64,000 bases of DNA from UBA1181 sp963648205. Its GTDB lineage: Bacteria > Bacteroidota > Bacteroidia > Bacteroidales > Paludibacteraceae. This document shows, in pieces, positions 43,691-53,077 of the stretch; the first letter of the stretch is position 1; each line of letters starts with the position of its first letter. Location: assembly GCA_963648205.1 (NCBI GenBank), contig CAVJCT010000044.1, positions 41,929 through 105,928 on the forward strand. The letters run 5' to 3'. A model generated the notes under the pieces. It saw nothing but the letters and a program-made list of their open reading frames with translations. It was not told where the DNA came from and did not search any database. The translations under genes were made by a program, and so were the position numbers.

Positions 43691-44071
43691 ATGAAAAAAA
43701 TAGCATCGGTGCCTGGGGAATTCAAGGTCTTAGCGAACCACATCTATGAATTCAAGAAGGGGGTAAGGAATTTGGTTCTTTACACATTGGATGTAAAGTA
43801 TGCCGAGATGGCATGTCAGCGGCTTGAGAGTCAGGAGATCCCGTATTTGAAGCAGGAGGTGAATGGGCAAAACGTGAACCTCTACTTTGGCGAGCCAGCG
43901 TGCTTGAACGTGATCAAGAGTTTCATCAATCGACCACTCAACCAATTGACTCCCGAGGAAGATTTCATATTAGGTGCATTGTTGGGATATGACATCTGCA
44001 AGCAGTGTACCCGGTTCTGCGAAAGAAAGCAAAGGTGCAACAAGGAAAACTCCCTTTCCGAGATTGCCTGA
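43691..44071 (+). CDS. DUF2023 family protein with C-terminal Cys cluster
   Basis: A 126-residue protein of DUF2023, which often neighbours flavodoxin genes. The N-terminal two thirds form a small alpha/beta domain (LVLYTLDVKYAEMACQRL, LNVIKSFINRPLNQLTPEED). The C-terminus CKQCTRFCERKQRC has four cysteines able to hold a metal ion or iron-sulfur cluster. A role in iron or redox sensing together with flavodoxin is inference. Confidence 0.82.
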   Translation: MKKIASVPGEFKVLANHIYEFKKGVRNLVLYTLDVKYAEMACQRLESQEIPYLKQEVNGQNVNLYFGEPACLNVIKSFINRPLNQLTPEEDFILGALLGYDICKQCTRFCERKQRCNKENSLSEIA

Positions 44072-44105
44072 GGACGAAATGCTAATCATATTATGATCTA
44101 CCTTG

Positions 44106-44136
44106 AAAGGCTCCCGTTTATTGGGGAGCCTTTTTT
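44106..44136 (+). terminator. Terminator after DUF2023 gene
   Basis: AAAGGCTCCC (44106-44115) pairs with GGGAGCCTTT (44124-44133), then T residues. Confidence 0.92.
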
Positions 44137-44236
44137 ATTCAGACTTCCTTAAAATATTCAGAAATTTTTCTCAAATACTTTGCTTTTTTGTCAATGAATT
44201 ATTGAGGATTTAAAGCTTTTTCTTCTTTAAAAATTT

Positions 44237-44244
44237 TACCTTTG
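44237..44244 (+). promoter_or_regulatory. -7 box for the acidic lipoprotein gene
   Basis: Perfect TACCTTTG, 27 bases before the ATG. Confidence 0.55.
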
Positions 44245-44271
44245 CAGCATTAACTAAAAAACGAATAAACA

Positions 44272-45684
44272 ATGAAGAAATTTTTGTTGGCATTGCTTTC
44301 TGCAATGATGACGTTGGGGTTTGTCGCATGTGATAAAGATGATGACAACTCAAGTGAGTCGAGCGATCAGAAGACTTATCTCGAGGTCAATGCGCAGGGA
44401 ACGTACGTTGAGACTGTTTCTGTGTTGTTCAATGAACAATACAGAGATAAATGGAATGCTCTTTTGGCATCAGATATTGAATCAGATGAGAGCGATGTAG
44501 ATGATGAAGAAGAGGATGGAGAAGAAGAGGGCGATTTGTTTGATGCTTTCAAAGCGACTATTTGTAGCAAAGTTTACGGAGAGGAAGCGATAGCGCTTGC
44601 GGATAGTGGACTGATGAGGGAATGTCCTTACTTCTTGCATGGTGTGTCTGAGTTTAAGATTGAGGGTAGTTATATTTCAGGATATGACGCTAACGGAACT
44701 CAGGTTTTCAGCAATCAATATGAGTATCAAGGTAAGGATCTTTACAATGCTGAGGAGGGCAAAACTGTTACTTGTTATATTTACAAGAGTAAAACTGTTA
44801 ATAGCGGTGATTTCACCTACTTTGTAATCATGGATAGCGAAGAAATGGAAGCTGACGACGACGATTTTGGTGTTAAATCACTCTACTTCCGTTATGGTTC
44901 AGACCTTGTTGCTGATAATTTATTGTACTTCGATAGAGGAAAGTATGCTTATTGGTGTGCGAATGGCATTGAGAAGAGTATATCTGAGGATGACGTTAAT
45001 AAAGCTATAGAGAAGCTCTATGAGGATTCGAAATCTGAGAATGATATTTTGGAAGGAAAAGCTAATGGAACGTATGTAGAAGCGAATGTTGTGCTCTTTA
45101 GCGATGAAGCCGAGAATATGTGGAAGTCTTTGATTTCGGGTATGGGTATGGATGATAGTGTATATGATCTTATCAAAGCCGAAATTGCCTCTGAAATCTA
45201 TGGTCAGAAGGCAATAGAAATGATGGATTCAGAAGAGGAAATTCCAACCTGTTCTTTCTTCTTGAATGGTTTGTCTAAAATTGAGATTGAAGATAATCGT
45301 ATCATTGGATATAATGCTAATGGTGTGGCGATTTTTGACAATGAGTATGAACTTCTGGGCCAGAAATCTCTCGTTGGATATGAGGATGAGGATAAAAAAG
45401 ATACTCCATGTTACTTGTACCAGAGTGTGAATGAGGACAGTGGCATATTCACCTACTTCGCATTCGTGAATGATGAAGAAGGTGTGGATAACAAGTTGAT
45501 TTCTTTCCGTTATGGTTCAGATGTTGACGATTTGTTGGACTTTACAACTGGTGAATACGCATACTGGTTGGCAGGTGGTATTAACGAGAACATAACCAAT
45601 GATGAACTTTACAATTTGTTGGAGGGTATGATAAATAGCCTTGATATGGATGAAGATGATGACTCTGATGATAGTGATGAGTAG
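44272..45684 (+). CDS. Acidic lipoprotein with two internal repeats
   Basis: No named family recognised. A signal peptide with lipobox ends at Cys20 (LGFVAC); the following DKDDD resembles the acidic export signal that sends Bacteroidetes lipoproteins to the cell surface. The mature part is a tandem duplication: about residues 42-250 and 262-455. Matching pieces are GTYVE...VLF, YGEEAIALADSG / YGQKAIEMMDSE, FFLNGLSKIEIE / FLHGVSEFKIEG, and FRYGSD...GEYAYWLAGGI / GKYAYWCANGI. Asp/Glu-rich stretches occur near 75-90 and at the C-terminus (DMDEDDDSDDSDE). Binding of cations or of a surface partner is only a guess. Confidence 0.75.
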   Translation: MKKFLLALLSAMMTLGFVACDKDDDNSSESSDQKTYLEVNAQGTYVETVSVLFNEQYRDKWNALLASDIESDESDVDDEEEDGEEEGDLFDAFKATICSKVYGEEAIALADSGLMRECPYFLHGVSEFKIEGSYISGYDANGTQVFSNQYEYQGKDLYNAEEGKTVTCYIYKSKTVNSGDFTYFVIMDSEEMEADDDDFGVKSLYFRYGSDLVADNLLYFDRGKYAYWCANGIEKSISEDDVNKAIEKLYEDSKSENDILEGKANGTYVEANVVLFSDEAENMWKSLISGMGMDDSVYDLIKAEIASEIYGQKAIEMMDSEEEIPTCSFFLNGLSKIEIEDNRIIGYNANGVAIFDNEYELLGQKSLVGYEDEDKKDTPCYLYQSVNEDSGIFTYFAFVNDEEGVDNKLISFRYGSDVDDLLDFTTGEYAYWLAGGINENITNDELYNLLEGMINSLDMDEDDDSDDSDE

Positions 45685-45722
45685 TAGAGAAGAGATATAA
45701 TTCTATTTTCAACTAATATATG

Positions 45723-45754
45723 AAAGGCTTCCATTGTTTGGAAGCCTTTTTTTG
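45723..45754 (+). terminator. Terminator after the acidic lipoprotein gene
   Basis: AAAGGCTTCCA (45723-45733) pairs with TGGAAGCCTTT (45739-45749), then T residues. Confidence 0.92.
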
Positions 45755-45827
45755 TGTTGTCTGTTCATTTGCAAAAATTCTCCTACTCATTGCGTAAAAT
45801 TCCCTATTCATACCCTTTTCTGCTTTC

Positions 45828-45835
45828 TATTTTTG
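45828..45835 (+). promoter_or_regulatory. -7 box for the pectate lyase gene
   Basis: Perfect TATTTTTG, 29 bases before the ATG. Confidence 0.5.
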
Positions 45836-45864
45836 CTTTGTGTATAACACGAAAATAGAAAACC

Positions 45865-48666
45865 ATGAAAAGAACGCTTATATCCTTATTATTGTCGGCT
45901 TGTGCGTTGGGTAGTGCCAATGCTGCCGATGTGATTGCTTTCCCAGGTGCGCAAGGCTTCGGTAAGTACGCTACGGGTGGTCGTAGTGGTAAAGTCTACC
46001 ATGTTACCAACCTTGACGATTCGGGTACGGGATCGTTTCGCGACGCTGTGAGTGCCTCGAATCGTATCGTGGTGTTTGACGTGAGTGGTTACATCAATCT
46101 GAAGACTGCCGTGCAGGTGAAGAGCAACATCACCATCGCTGGTCAGACTGCTCCGGGCGATGGTATCGGTATCGCCGGTGGTAAAGTCTCATGCGGTAGC
46201 CAGTCGAACATCATCATCCGCCACCTCCGCATGCGTCCGGGTTCAAACACGGCAAGTCAGAAGGACGATGGCCTCAACATGTTGAAGGCTGAAAACTGCA
46301 TCATCGACCATTGCTCTGTGGAGTTTTCACCTTGGAACAACATCGGTGGTAGCGGTACAAACGCCGACAAGAGTACGGACATCACTTTCCAGTATTGCTT
46401 GATCGCCAACCCTATCTACCAACAGTTTGGCGCACACATTGAGAGCGTCAACAGCCAGTGGACATGGTATGCCAACTGTTTCGCCAACACACACAATCGT
46501 AACCCATTGGACAAGGTGAATGATGTGTTCGTCAACAATATTCTTTACAACTATCAAGCAGGATATACCACCCACACCAGTACGAAATTTAGTCACGACC
46601 TCATCAATAACTACTTTGTGGCTGGTCCAAGTTCGTCGACCGACAACACTTGGTTTCAGGTGGATGAGAACCAGAGTTTCTACACCTCTGGAAATATGAA
46701 AGATAGAAACAAAGATGGCGTTTTGAACGGTTCGTCAACGACACCAACTTGTTATAAATCGGGCAAGACGTTCACGACACTCTCTTCTCCTTGGAGCAGT
46801 ATGACCAGCACCATTCCGACTATGACGGCGGCCACTGCCTATCGTGCGGTTTCCTCGTTGGCAGGTGTTCGTCCCGTAGATGAGATTGACGACCAAATCT
46901 GGTCTAACGTCTATTCTTTGGGAACAGAGGGAAAAATGTATAAAAGTCAGACGGAAACCGGACTGAGCAACGATGGTTTTGGTGTCATCAACAGTGGCAC
47001 GAAAGAGACGGATACCGACAACGATGGTATGCCCGACTATTGGGAGTTGGCAAACGACTTGGACATCAACAAAGATGATGCAATGACCATAGGATCAGAT
47101 GGTTACGCTAACATTGAGCGATATATCAACTGGTTGGGCGACCTTCACAAACGTACCTCAATGGGTACTGCCCTCACCATCGATTTGGAAGAATACACCG
47201 AGGGATGGAGCAAAGTTTCTCCTTCCTATAAAGTATCAAACGCAAAGAACGGAACTGTCTCTGTATCAGGCAGTAAAGTCACTTTCACGCCTACCGAGAA
47301 TTTCTACGGAATGGCTCAATTCGATTTCACCGTTACAGGTAGCGATGGTACATCATTCACCACAACTGTCTATGTATTAGTTGAATACGGACAGAAAATC
47401 GTCTACGAGAATCCATCTTTACAAAAACAAGGAGGAGGAAGTTCTAACCAAACGATCTTCTCAAATGTGGCCCTCACCAATTTCAACTACTATTGGGAGA
47501 ATGCACAAACTGTGGAGGTAACTTGGTCGCCTTCCGAGCCTGCGGGTATCACAACAACTACCGACAATTCTGCTCATAAAATCTATTTCGCAGGCACACC
47601 TACGGAATGTGGAAGTTGGAAATTCACCGTTTCAACAGTGGGGGCGACGACCACGGCAACGAAGAGTGGAAGCATCAACGTCGTTGCAAGTGCCTACCGC
47701 TTCAACACCACGGCAACAGGTATCTATTGGACGGCAACCGACGGATGGGACAAAGGTGCAGTGCCATTCGACTGCGACACCGCTTACATTGAGAGTGGCG
47801 AGGTGAATGTCTCATCAGATGTGCGGGCAACGACCATCGTGCAAAGCGGAGCAACATTCAGAATCCGCGACAATATGGCAGCGCGCGAAATTCAACTCAA
47901 TGGTGGAACTTTGAAATCGTACACCAGCAATCCACAGTTCCGCTTGACAGTCAACGAGTTGAATGTTCTTCAAAACTCTGTTATCACCGCAGGTTCGCTC
48001 GACACTTCGGAGTTTAAGATAAGCGGAACGATCAAAGGAGAGGGCAACCTCACCAAGACGGCATTGGGAATCTTGACACTCAACGCCAACGCATCCGACT
48101 ACTTTGGCGCATGGACAGTGGAGGGCGGAACTCTGAATGTTACCAACGGCAACGGCTTAGGCACAGGAGGCGTAACCTTGCAAAGTGGCACAAAGATGAT
48201 CGTCGCAACTGCCAATACGACAGGCGCACTCTCAGTCGCTACCGGTGCAACGATGCAACTTGATGCCAATCTGACTGTTGCAACCGCAACATTTGGAGAT
48301 CAAAAAATTTCCGAAGGAAAATATACAAGTAACGATTTTCCTGACTACATTAGTGGAAGCGCAACATTGACCGTACTCGAAGGTTCTACGGATGTTGTTG
48401 AGGCTATGACTGATGATGCGGTGTTCACACTCGCTCCTAATCCTACCGACGGAATCGCGGTTTTGACAATGAATGCAGAGAAATCTCAGAATGTGGAGAT
48501 TGAGACGATGACACAGACGGGCGTTGTTCTGCGAAAATCAAACTACAATATTGCCGAGGGTGTTTCTGAAATTGAGATTGATTTGAGGGAATATCAAACT
48601 GGTGTTTACTTTGTTCGCTACAACGATGGCGAGACGGTGAAGGTATTCAAATTGATAAGAAAATAA
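45865..48666 (+). CDS. Secreted pectate lyase (PL1-type) with T9SS sorting domain
   Basis: Cleaves polygalacturonan by beta-elimination outside the cell. After a signal peptide (about 1-20), the right-handed beta-helix catalytic domain (about 22-400) starts AADVIAFPGAQGFGKYATGG and has IIRHLRMRPG and IIDHCSVEFSPWN. A calcium-binding-like TDTDNDGMPDYWELANDLD (about 385) closes it. Then follow a cadherin-like segment, an Ig-like unit (about 515-607), an autotransporter-type repeat module (about 611-835), and a C-terminal sorting domain with LAPNPTDGIAVLTM to the end (about 853-933). The next gene, 13 bases on, encodes a pectin-side-chain lyase with the same accessory modules. Confidence 0.92.
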   Translation: MKRTLISLLLSACALGSANAADVIAFPGAQGFGKYATGGRSGKVYHVTNLDDSGTGSFRDAVSASNRIVVFDVSGYINLKTAVQVKSNITIAGQTAPGDGIGIAGGKVSCGSQSNIIIRHLRMRPGSNTASQKDDGLNMLKAENCIIDHCSVEFSPWNNIGGSGTNADKSTDITFQYCLIANPIYQQFGAHIESVNSQWTWYANCFANTHNRNPLDKVNDVFVNNILYNYQAGYTTHTSTKFSHDLINNYFVAGPSSSTDNTWFQVDENQSFYTSGNMKDRNKDGVLNGSSTTPTCYKSGKTFTTLSSPWSSMTSTIPTMTAATAYRAVSSLAGVRPVDEIDDQIWSNVYSLGTEGKMYKSQTETGLSNDGFGVINSGTKETDTDNDGMPDYWELANDLDINKDDAMTIGSDGYANIERYINWLGDLHKRTSMGTALTIDLEEYTEGWSKVSPSYKVSNAKNGTVSVSGSKVTFTPTENFYGMAQFDFTVTGSDGTSFTTTVYVLVEYGQKIVYENPSLQKQGGGSSNQTIFSNVALTNFNYYWENAQTVEVTWSPSEPAGITTTTDNSAHKIYFAGTPTECGSWKFTVSTVGATTTATKSGSINVVASAYRFNTTATGIYWTATDGWDKGAVPFDCDTAYIESGEVNVSSDVRATTIVQSGATFRIRDNMAAREIQLNGGTLKSYTSNPQFRLTVNELNVLQNSVITAGSLDTSEFKISGTIKGEGNLTKTALGILTLNANASDYFGAWTVEGGTLNVTNGNGLGTGGVTLQSGTKMIVATANTTGALSVATGATMQLDANLTVATATFGDQKISEGKYTSNDFPDYISGSATLTVLEGSTDVVEAMTDDAVFTLAPNPTDGIAVLTMNAEKSQNVEIETMTQTGVVLRKSNYNIAEGVSEIEIDLREYQTGVYFVRYNDGETVKVFKLIRK

Positions 48667-48679
48667 AAAACATAGAGAT

Positions 48680-51600
48680 ATGAAACGAACGATACTTTGC
48701 TTGTTATTGGCGTGTTGCTGCTTCTGCATGCAGGCGGCGCGCAATATAGAGTGGCTCGACCGCGGATTGGTGGCTGTCAAGACATCGAGTGGTGTTTTCC
48801 TCAGTTGGCGTGTCCTCGGAACAGACCCTTCTGACATTGGTTTTAACCTCTATCGTGATGGTACGAAGGTCAACGCTTCGCCTATCACCACTTGCTCGAA
48901 CTATACCGACGCAAGTGGCTCAACATCATCTACTTACACAGTGAAACCAGTGATAGATGGGGTTGAGAATGGCATTGGCGGAACTGCCAAAGTGTGGTCT
49001 TCGCAGTCGCTGACCATCAAATTGAACCGTCCGACTTCGAGCAACTGCACCTACTCGCCTAACGATTGTAGCGTGGGTGATGTGGATGGCGACGGACAGT
49101 GGGAAATCATCTTGAAATGGGATCCTTCTAACAGTCAGGACAACTCGAAAAGTGGAAAAACGGATAAGGTCTATTTAGACTGTTACGAGTTGGACGGCAC
49201 GCAACGCTGGCGTATCGACCTCGGTTATAACATTCGTGCAGGTGCGCACTACACGCAGTTCTTGGTGGGCGACTATGACGGCGACGGCAAGGCGGAGGTG
49301 GTCTGCAAAACTGCTCCCGGCACGAAGGATGGAAAGGGAAACTATTTGAGCAAAGGTTCTGCATCTGGTGCCGACCACAGCCAGGTTTACCGCAACTCTA
49401 AAGGTTACGTCTTGACGGGTCCAGAGTACTTAACCATCTTCAACGGATTGACGGGAGAGGAAATCTCAACGGTGGATTTCAACCCAGGTCGTGGAACAGT
49501 GAAGGCGTGGGGTGATAGTTATGGAAACCGTTGCGACCGTTTCTTGGCAACAAACGCTTATTTAGGAAACAATAACAATCCGAGCATCGTCTATGTTCGT
49601 GGTTACTACACTCGTATGGCAGTAACCGCATGGGATTTCAACGGCTCAACCCTCTCACAACGTTGGTACTACAACGCTGCAACGAGCGGTAAAGAGGGCT
49701 ACGGACAAGGAAACCACAACTTGGCTTGCGGTGATGTTGACAATGATGGCTATGATGAGATTATTCACGGTGCATGCGCTATCGACCACAACGGAAATTT
49801 CATGTACCGCACTGGCTTGGGTCACGGTGATGCGATGCACTTCGGCGATTTGAACCCAGATCGTGATGGTTTGGAGGTGTTCTGCGTGCATGAGGAGACT
49901 TCTGCTGCCTACGGATATGAGTATCACGATGCTCGCACAGGTGCAATCATCGGTGGTGCGAAGACAGGAACAGATAACGGTCGTGGTATCGCTGCTGATA
50001 TCGACGCTTCTTCAAAAGGATATGAGGCATGGTCGGGTGGTAACGGAAACGTTATCAAGTGTGATGGCACGGAGGGTGGCACTCGCAACGGATTGTCGCA
50101 GAACTTCCGCCTCTACTGGGATGGTGATTTGCAAGATGAGTTGATGGATGGTGGTTACACGGAAGATTTAACCATCACCAAATGGATCTCTAATAATAAG
50201 GTAAACACGCTTTATACTTTGCCAGGAAAATCTTGCAATACGACTAAACGTACGCCGAACCTCTCTGCCGACATCTTGGGCGACTGGCGTGAGGAGGTCA
50301 TTTCACACAATGGCGCAGATGAGATCTACATCACGACAACGGTCATCCCAACGAATTATAAAATGTATACGTTGATGCACGATCCAATCTACCGTAACGC
50401 TATCTCTTGGCAAAACACGGCTTATAACCAACCGCCTCACCTTGGCTTCTGGTTGGGTAGCGGTACATTCCCTACACCAGACATCAACCTTATTGGCGGA
50501 GATCAAGAGGTGGTTGTTCTTCCTCCAACTTTGACAAAGAATGGTGCTGGTAGTTCATCTCAAACAGTGGCAGTTGGCACAAACATCTCAGATTTCTCAT
50601 TTGTGTGGGCTAATGCCTCAACAGTAAAAATCACTTGGTCTCCATTCGTGCCAGAAGGTCTTACGGTGAAGGTTGACGACGCCGACAAGCGCATCTCATT
50701 CACAGGAGCCTCAACGGTTAGTGGAAAATATACTTACACCATTACGACAGTCAGCGGATATGAGACAGAAGCTACCAAGACGGGTACGCTCACTTTCGGT
50801 GATGGCACTTATCCAAAAGCCACGCTTCAGAAATGTGGCGGAGGTGGTTCAAAGCAGTCTGTTCCGTTGGATTCGGTAATTTCTAATTTCTATTACAAAT
50901 GGAACTATGCCGAGACGGTGAGTGTAACTTGGGAGCCAAGTACGCCAGAGGGTATCAATGTTGATATTGATAATGATAGCAAAGAGGTTTATTTCTCAGG
51001 TGGTGTAACCAACGCATCTGCTTGCGACCAAACCTTCACATTCACTGTTACAACGGTTGGAAATCCTTCTGGTTTGGATAGCACGAAATCGGGTAGAATC
51101 ACCATCACCAAGACAAGCCACGTCTTCGAATGCTCAGCCACCAACGGCGACTGGGATGAAGGCACCTACTGGAACGACAACGCTGTTCCTACCGATTGCG
51201 ACACAGCCTATTTGCGTACGGGTGAGGCAAACATCACCTCCGACGTTCGCGCATTGACATACGTTGAGACAAATGGAACTTTCCGAATCCGCGACAACGT
51301 GGCAGTTCGCGAGGTGCATTTTGTGGGTGGTCAGTTGAAATCTTACACCAGCAACCCAGAGTTCCGACTCACGGCTACGGCTCTCTATTTTGATAACGAC
51401 ACGAAGGTAACCGTCGGTTCTGTTGAGGCTTCCGTTTTCAAAATCAACGGAACAATCAAGGGTGAAGGCAATGTTACGAAATCGGGTGTCGGCACACTCT
51501 ATCTCAACGCTTCGGCAAGCGATTTCACTGGTAAGTGGTTGCAGACGGAAGGCACATTACAAGTTGCCAAATCTGACGCTTTAGGAAAGACGGGTATCGA

Positions 51601-52096
51601 GGTGAGCAACGCTGCCAAGTTGCAGATCGATGCTGCCAACACCACTGGTTCATTGACCCTGGAGACAGGTGCAAGCGCAGTTTTGAATGCCGATCTCACT
51701 GTCAACTACGCAACCTTGGGCGATAAGAAATTGTTGGCAGGCACTTACACCGCTGCCGATTATCCCGACTTCCTTTCTGGAACGGCTAATCTGATTGTTA
51801 CAGTAGGCGAATCATCTACCGCTACTCAAGATGTTGAGGCTGAGTCATCTGCGATCGTTCTCGCTCCAAATCCAGCCAGAACGTTTACAACCCTCTACTT
51901 CACAAGTGATAATTCTGGTGAATACAATCTTGAAATCTTGAGTTTGGCAGGTTCTGTTTTGAAGAGTGAAACACGCAATGCCAACGAAGGCAATAACGAG
52001 GTGCAAGTGGAGGTGTCCGACCTCTCTGCGGGTATCTATTTAGTTAAGGTATCGGTAGAAAATGAACTGAAAGTTTTGAAACTGATTATCGAATAA
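48680..52096 (+). CDS. Secreted rhamnogalacturonan lyase (PL11-type) with T9SS sorting domain
   Basis: Cuts the rhamnogalacturonan I backbone of pectin. Signal peptide about 1-19; an N-terminal fibronectin-like part (RNIEWLDRGLVAVKTSSGVF), then an eight-bladed propeller with calcium loops (DVDGDGQWEI, DYDGDGKAEV, DVDNDGYDEI), together about 20-610, as in YesW-type PL11 enzymes. Two Ig-like units (about 620-715 and 718-812), the autotransporter-type module shared with the PL1 enzyme (about 813-1042), and a T9SS sorting domain beginning LAPNPARTFTTLYF (about 1058-1138). No SusC/SusD genes are present; uptake of products must be encoded elsewhere. Confidence 0.93.
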   Translation: MKRTILCLLLACCCFCMQAARNIEWLDRGLVAVKTSSGVFLSWRVLGTDPSDIGFNLYRDGTKVNASPITTCSNYTDASGSTSSTYTVKPVIDGVENGIGGTAKVWSSQSLTIKLNRPTSSNCTYSPNDCSVGDVDGDGQWEIILKWDPSNSQDNSKSGKTDKVYLDCYELDGTQRWRIDLGYNIRAGAHYTQFLVGDYDGDGKAEVVCKTAPGTKDGKGNYLSKGSASGADHSQVYRNSKGYVLTGPEYLTIFNGLTGEEISTVDFNPGRGTVKAWGDSYGNRCDRFLATNAYLGNNNNPSIVYVRGYYTRMAVTAWDFNGSTLSQRWYYNAATSGKEGYGQGNHNLACGDVDNDGYDEIIHGACAIDHNGNFMYRTGLGHGDAMHFGDLNPDRDGLEVFCVHEETSAAYGYEYHDARTGAIIGGAKTGTDNGRGIAADIDASSKGYEAWSGGNGNVIKCDGTEGGTRNGLSQNFRLYWDGDLQDELMDGGYTEDLTITKWISNNKVNTLYTLPGKSCNTTKRTPNLSADILGDWREEVISHNGADEIYITTTVIPTNYKMYTLMHDPIYRNAISWQNTAYNQPPHLGFWLGSGTFPTPDINLIGGDQEVVVLPPTLTKNGAGSSSQTVAVGTNISDFSFVWANASTVKITWSPFVPEGLTVKVDDADKRISFTGASTVSGKYTYTITTVSGYETEATKTGTLTFGDGTYPKATLQKCGGGGSKQSVPLDSVISNFYYKWNYAETVSVTWEPSTPEGINVDIDNDSKEVYFSGGVTNASACDQTFTFTVTTVGNPSGLDSTKSGRITITKTSHVFECSATNGDWDEGTYWNDNAVPTDCDTAYLRTGEANITSDVRALTYVETNGTFRIRDNVAVREVHFVGGQLKSYTSNPEFRLTATALYFDNDTKVTVGSVEASVFKINGTIKGEGNVTKSGVGTLYLNASASDFTGKWLQTEGTLQVAKSDALGKTGIEVSNAAKLQIDAANTTGSLTLETGASAVLNADLTVNYATLGDKKLLAGTYTAADYPDFLSGTANLIVTVGESSTATQDVEAESSAIVLAPNPARTFTTLYFTSDNSGEYNLEILSLAGSVLKSETRNANEGNNEVQVEVSDLSAGIYLVKVSVENELKVLKLIIE

Positions 52097-52127
52097 GACA
52101 ATAAGAGTAAAATTTTGTATTTGATAG

Positions 52128-52160
52128 TGGAGGTCGACCGTGATGGTTGACCTCCATTTT
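52128..52160. terminator. Terminator between the lyase and queH genes
   Basis: TGGAGGTCGACC (52128-52139) pairs with GGTTGACCTCCA (52145-52156), one G-T pair, then TTTT on the + strand. Confidence 0.88.
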
Positions 52161-52792
52161 TATTTCGTCTGTGATGTTATATCGTGTCGCATAGAGAAAA
52201 CACAACCGCAATAGTCTTGACGGTAAATCTGGTGTTCGCGAGTGATGACGATCGAGCGTTCATACCCCTTCTTCCGTTTGAAATCCGAAGGAAGATGTTT
52301 TACATGATAGATTTCTGACAATGATTCGCCTATCTCATTGATTTTATCTGCATTCTTCTTTGGACTGATACTCAGCGTGGTCGTGAAAAAGTCGCAATCG
52401 AATTTCTGGGCGAGAAGGGCTGCACGTTCCATCCGCAATCGGTAGCATACGAAGCAACGTTCGCCCAATTCAGGTTCTTTCTCCAACCCCTTCACAGCCT
52501 CATAGAAGACGGACGGATGATATTCTCCCTCGATGATAGTGATAGGATATTTCGTGTGCATTTCGCTGACCAATCGTCGGAACTCCGAAAAACGATGGTC
52601 GTACTCTTCGCGAGGAGCAATGTTCGGATTGTAGAAAAAAGCAGTGATTTGAAAATAATCAGAAAGGTACTCCAAGGTGTAGCTACTGCAGGGACCGCAA
52701 CAACAGTGAAGCAGCAATGTCGGTGGTTCATCCGCCCCCGAAAACGACTCAATCAGTCGGTCTAATTTCCGTTGATAGTTTATTCTGTTCAT
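52160..52792 (-). CDS. queH: Epoxyqueuosine reductase QueH
   Basis: Performs the last step of queuosine synthesis in tRNA. LLLHCCCGPCSSYTLEYL has the paired cysteines, GERCFVCYRLRM the CxxC, and a Cys pair DYCGCVFS near the end; these bind an iron-sulfur cluster in characterised QueH. Length 210, normal. The short leader follows a -7 box at 52802-52809. Confidence 0.92.
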   Translation of the reverse strand: MNRINYQRKLDRLIESFSGADEPPTLLLHCCCGPCSSYTLEYLSDYFQITAFFYNPNIAPREEYDHRFSEFRRLVSEMHTKYPITIIEGEYHPSVFYEAVKGLEKEPELGERCFVCYRLRMERAALLAQKFDCDFFTTTLSISPKKNADKINEIGESLSEIYHVKHLPSDFKRKKGYERSIVITREHQIYRQDYCGCVFSMRHDITSQTK

Positions 52793-52801
52793 TCAAGACT
52801 G

Positions 52802-52809
52802 CAAATCTA
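52802..52809 (-). promoter_or_regulatory. -7 box for queH
   Basis: TAGATTTG on the - strand, exact match, 9 bases before the ATG. Confidence 0.45.
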
Positions 52810-52953
52810 TTCCCTCATTATTAACGTTTAATGATAAAAAAGGGTGTGCAAAGTAACAAAAAAATTGTCAACCAGAGGGTATTATATAAGTTGATGTCAA
52901 CCACATCAAAATAGTTGCATTTTAGTTAAATAATGTTAAATCTACCGCAAGAA

Positions 52954-53007
52954 TACCGATTGAAATGCCACAAAAACACCGATTGAAATGCCACAAAAAT
53001 ACCGATT
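52954..53007 (+). repeat. 23-base tandem repeat beside a DUF4143 relic
   Basis: Units start ACCGATTGAAATGCCACAAA at 52955 and 52978, and a partial ACCGATT at 53001, an exact 23-base period. They lie about 70-120 bases upstream of the relic. The rest of 52810-53077 is AT-rich with no gene. Confidence 0.88.
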
Positions 53008-53077
53008 TTGTTTTGTATCTATCAAATAATGAGTAACTTAGCATTTTGAAAAAATGAAGGAAAAAAAAGGAGTCATC

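Noticed and set aside
45865..52096. A polysaccharide utilisation locus
   Set aside because: Two lyases are present, but there is no susC/susD pair, transporter or adjacent regulator.
52954..53007. CRISPR array from the 23-base period
   Set aside because: Only two and a third units, without spacers or cas genes.
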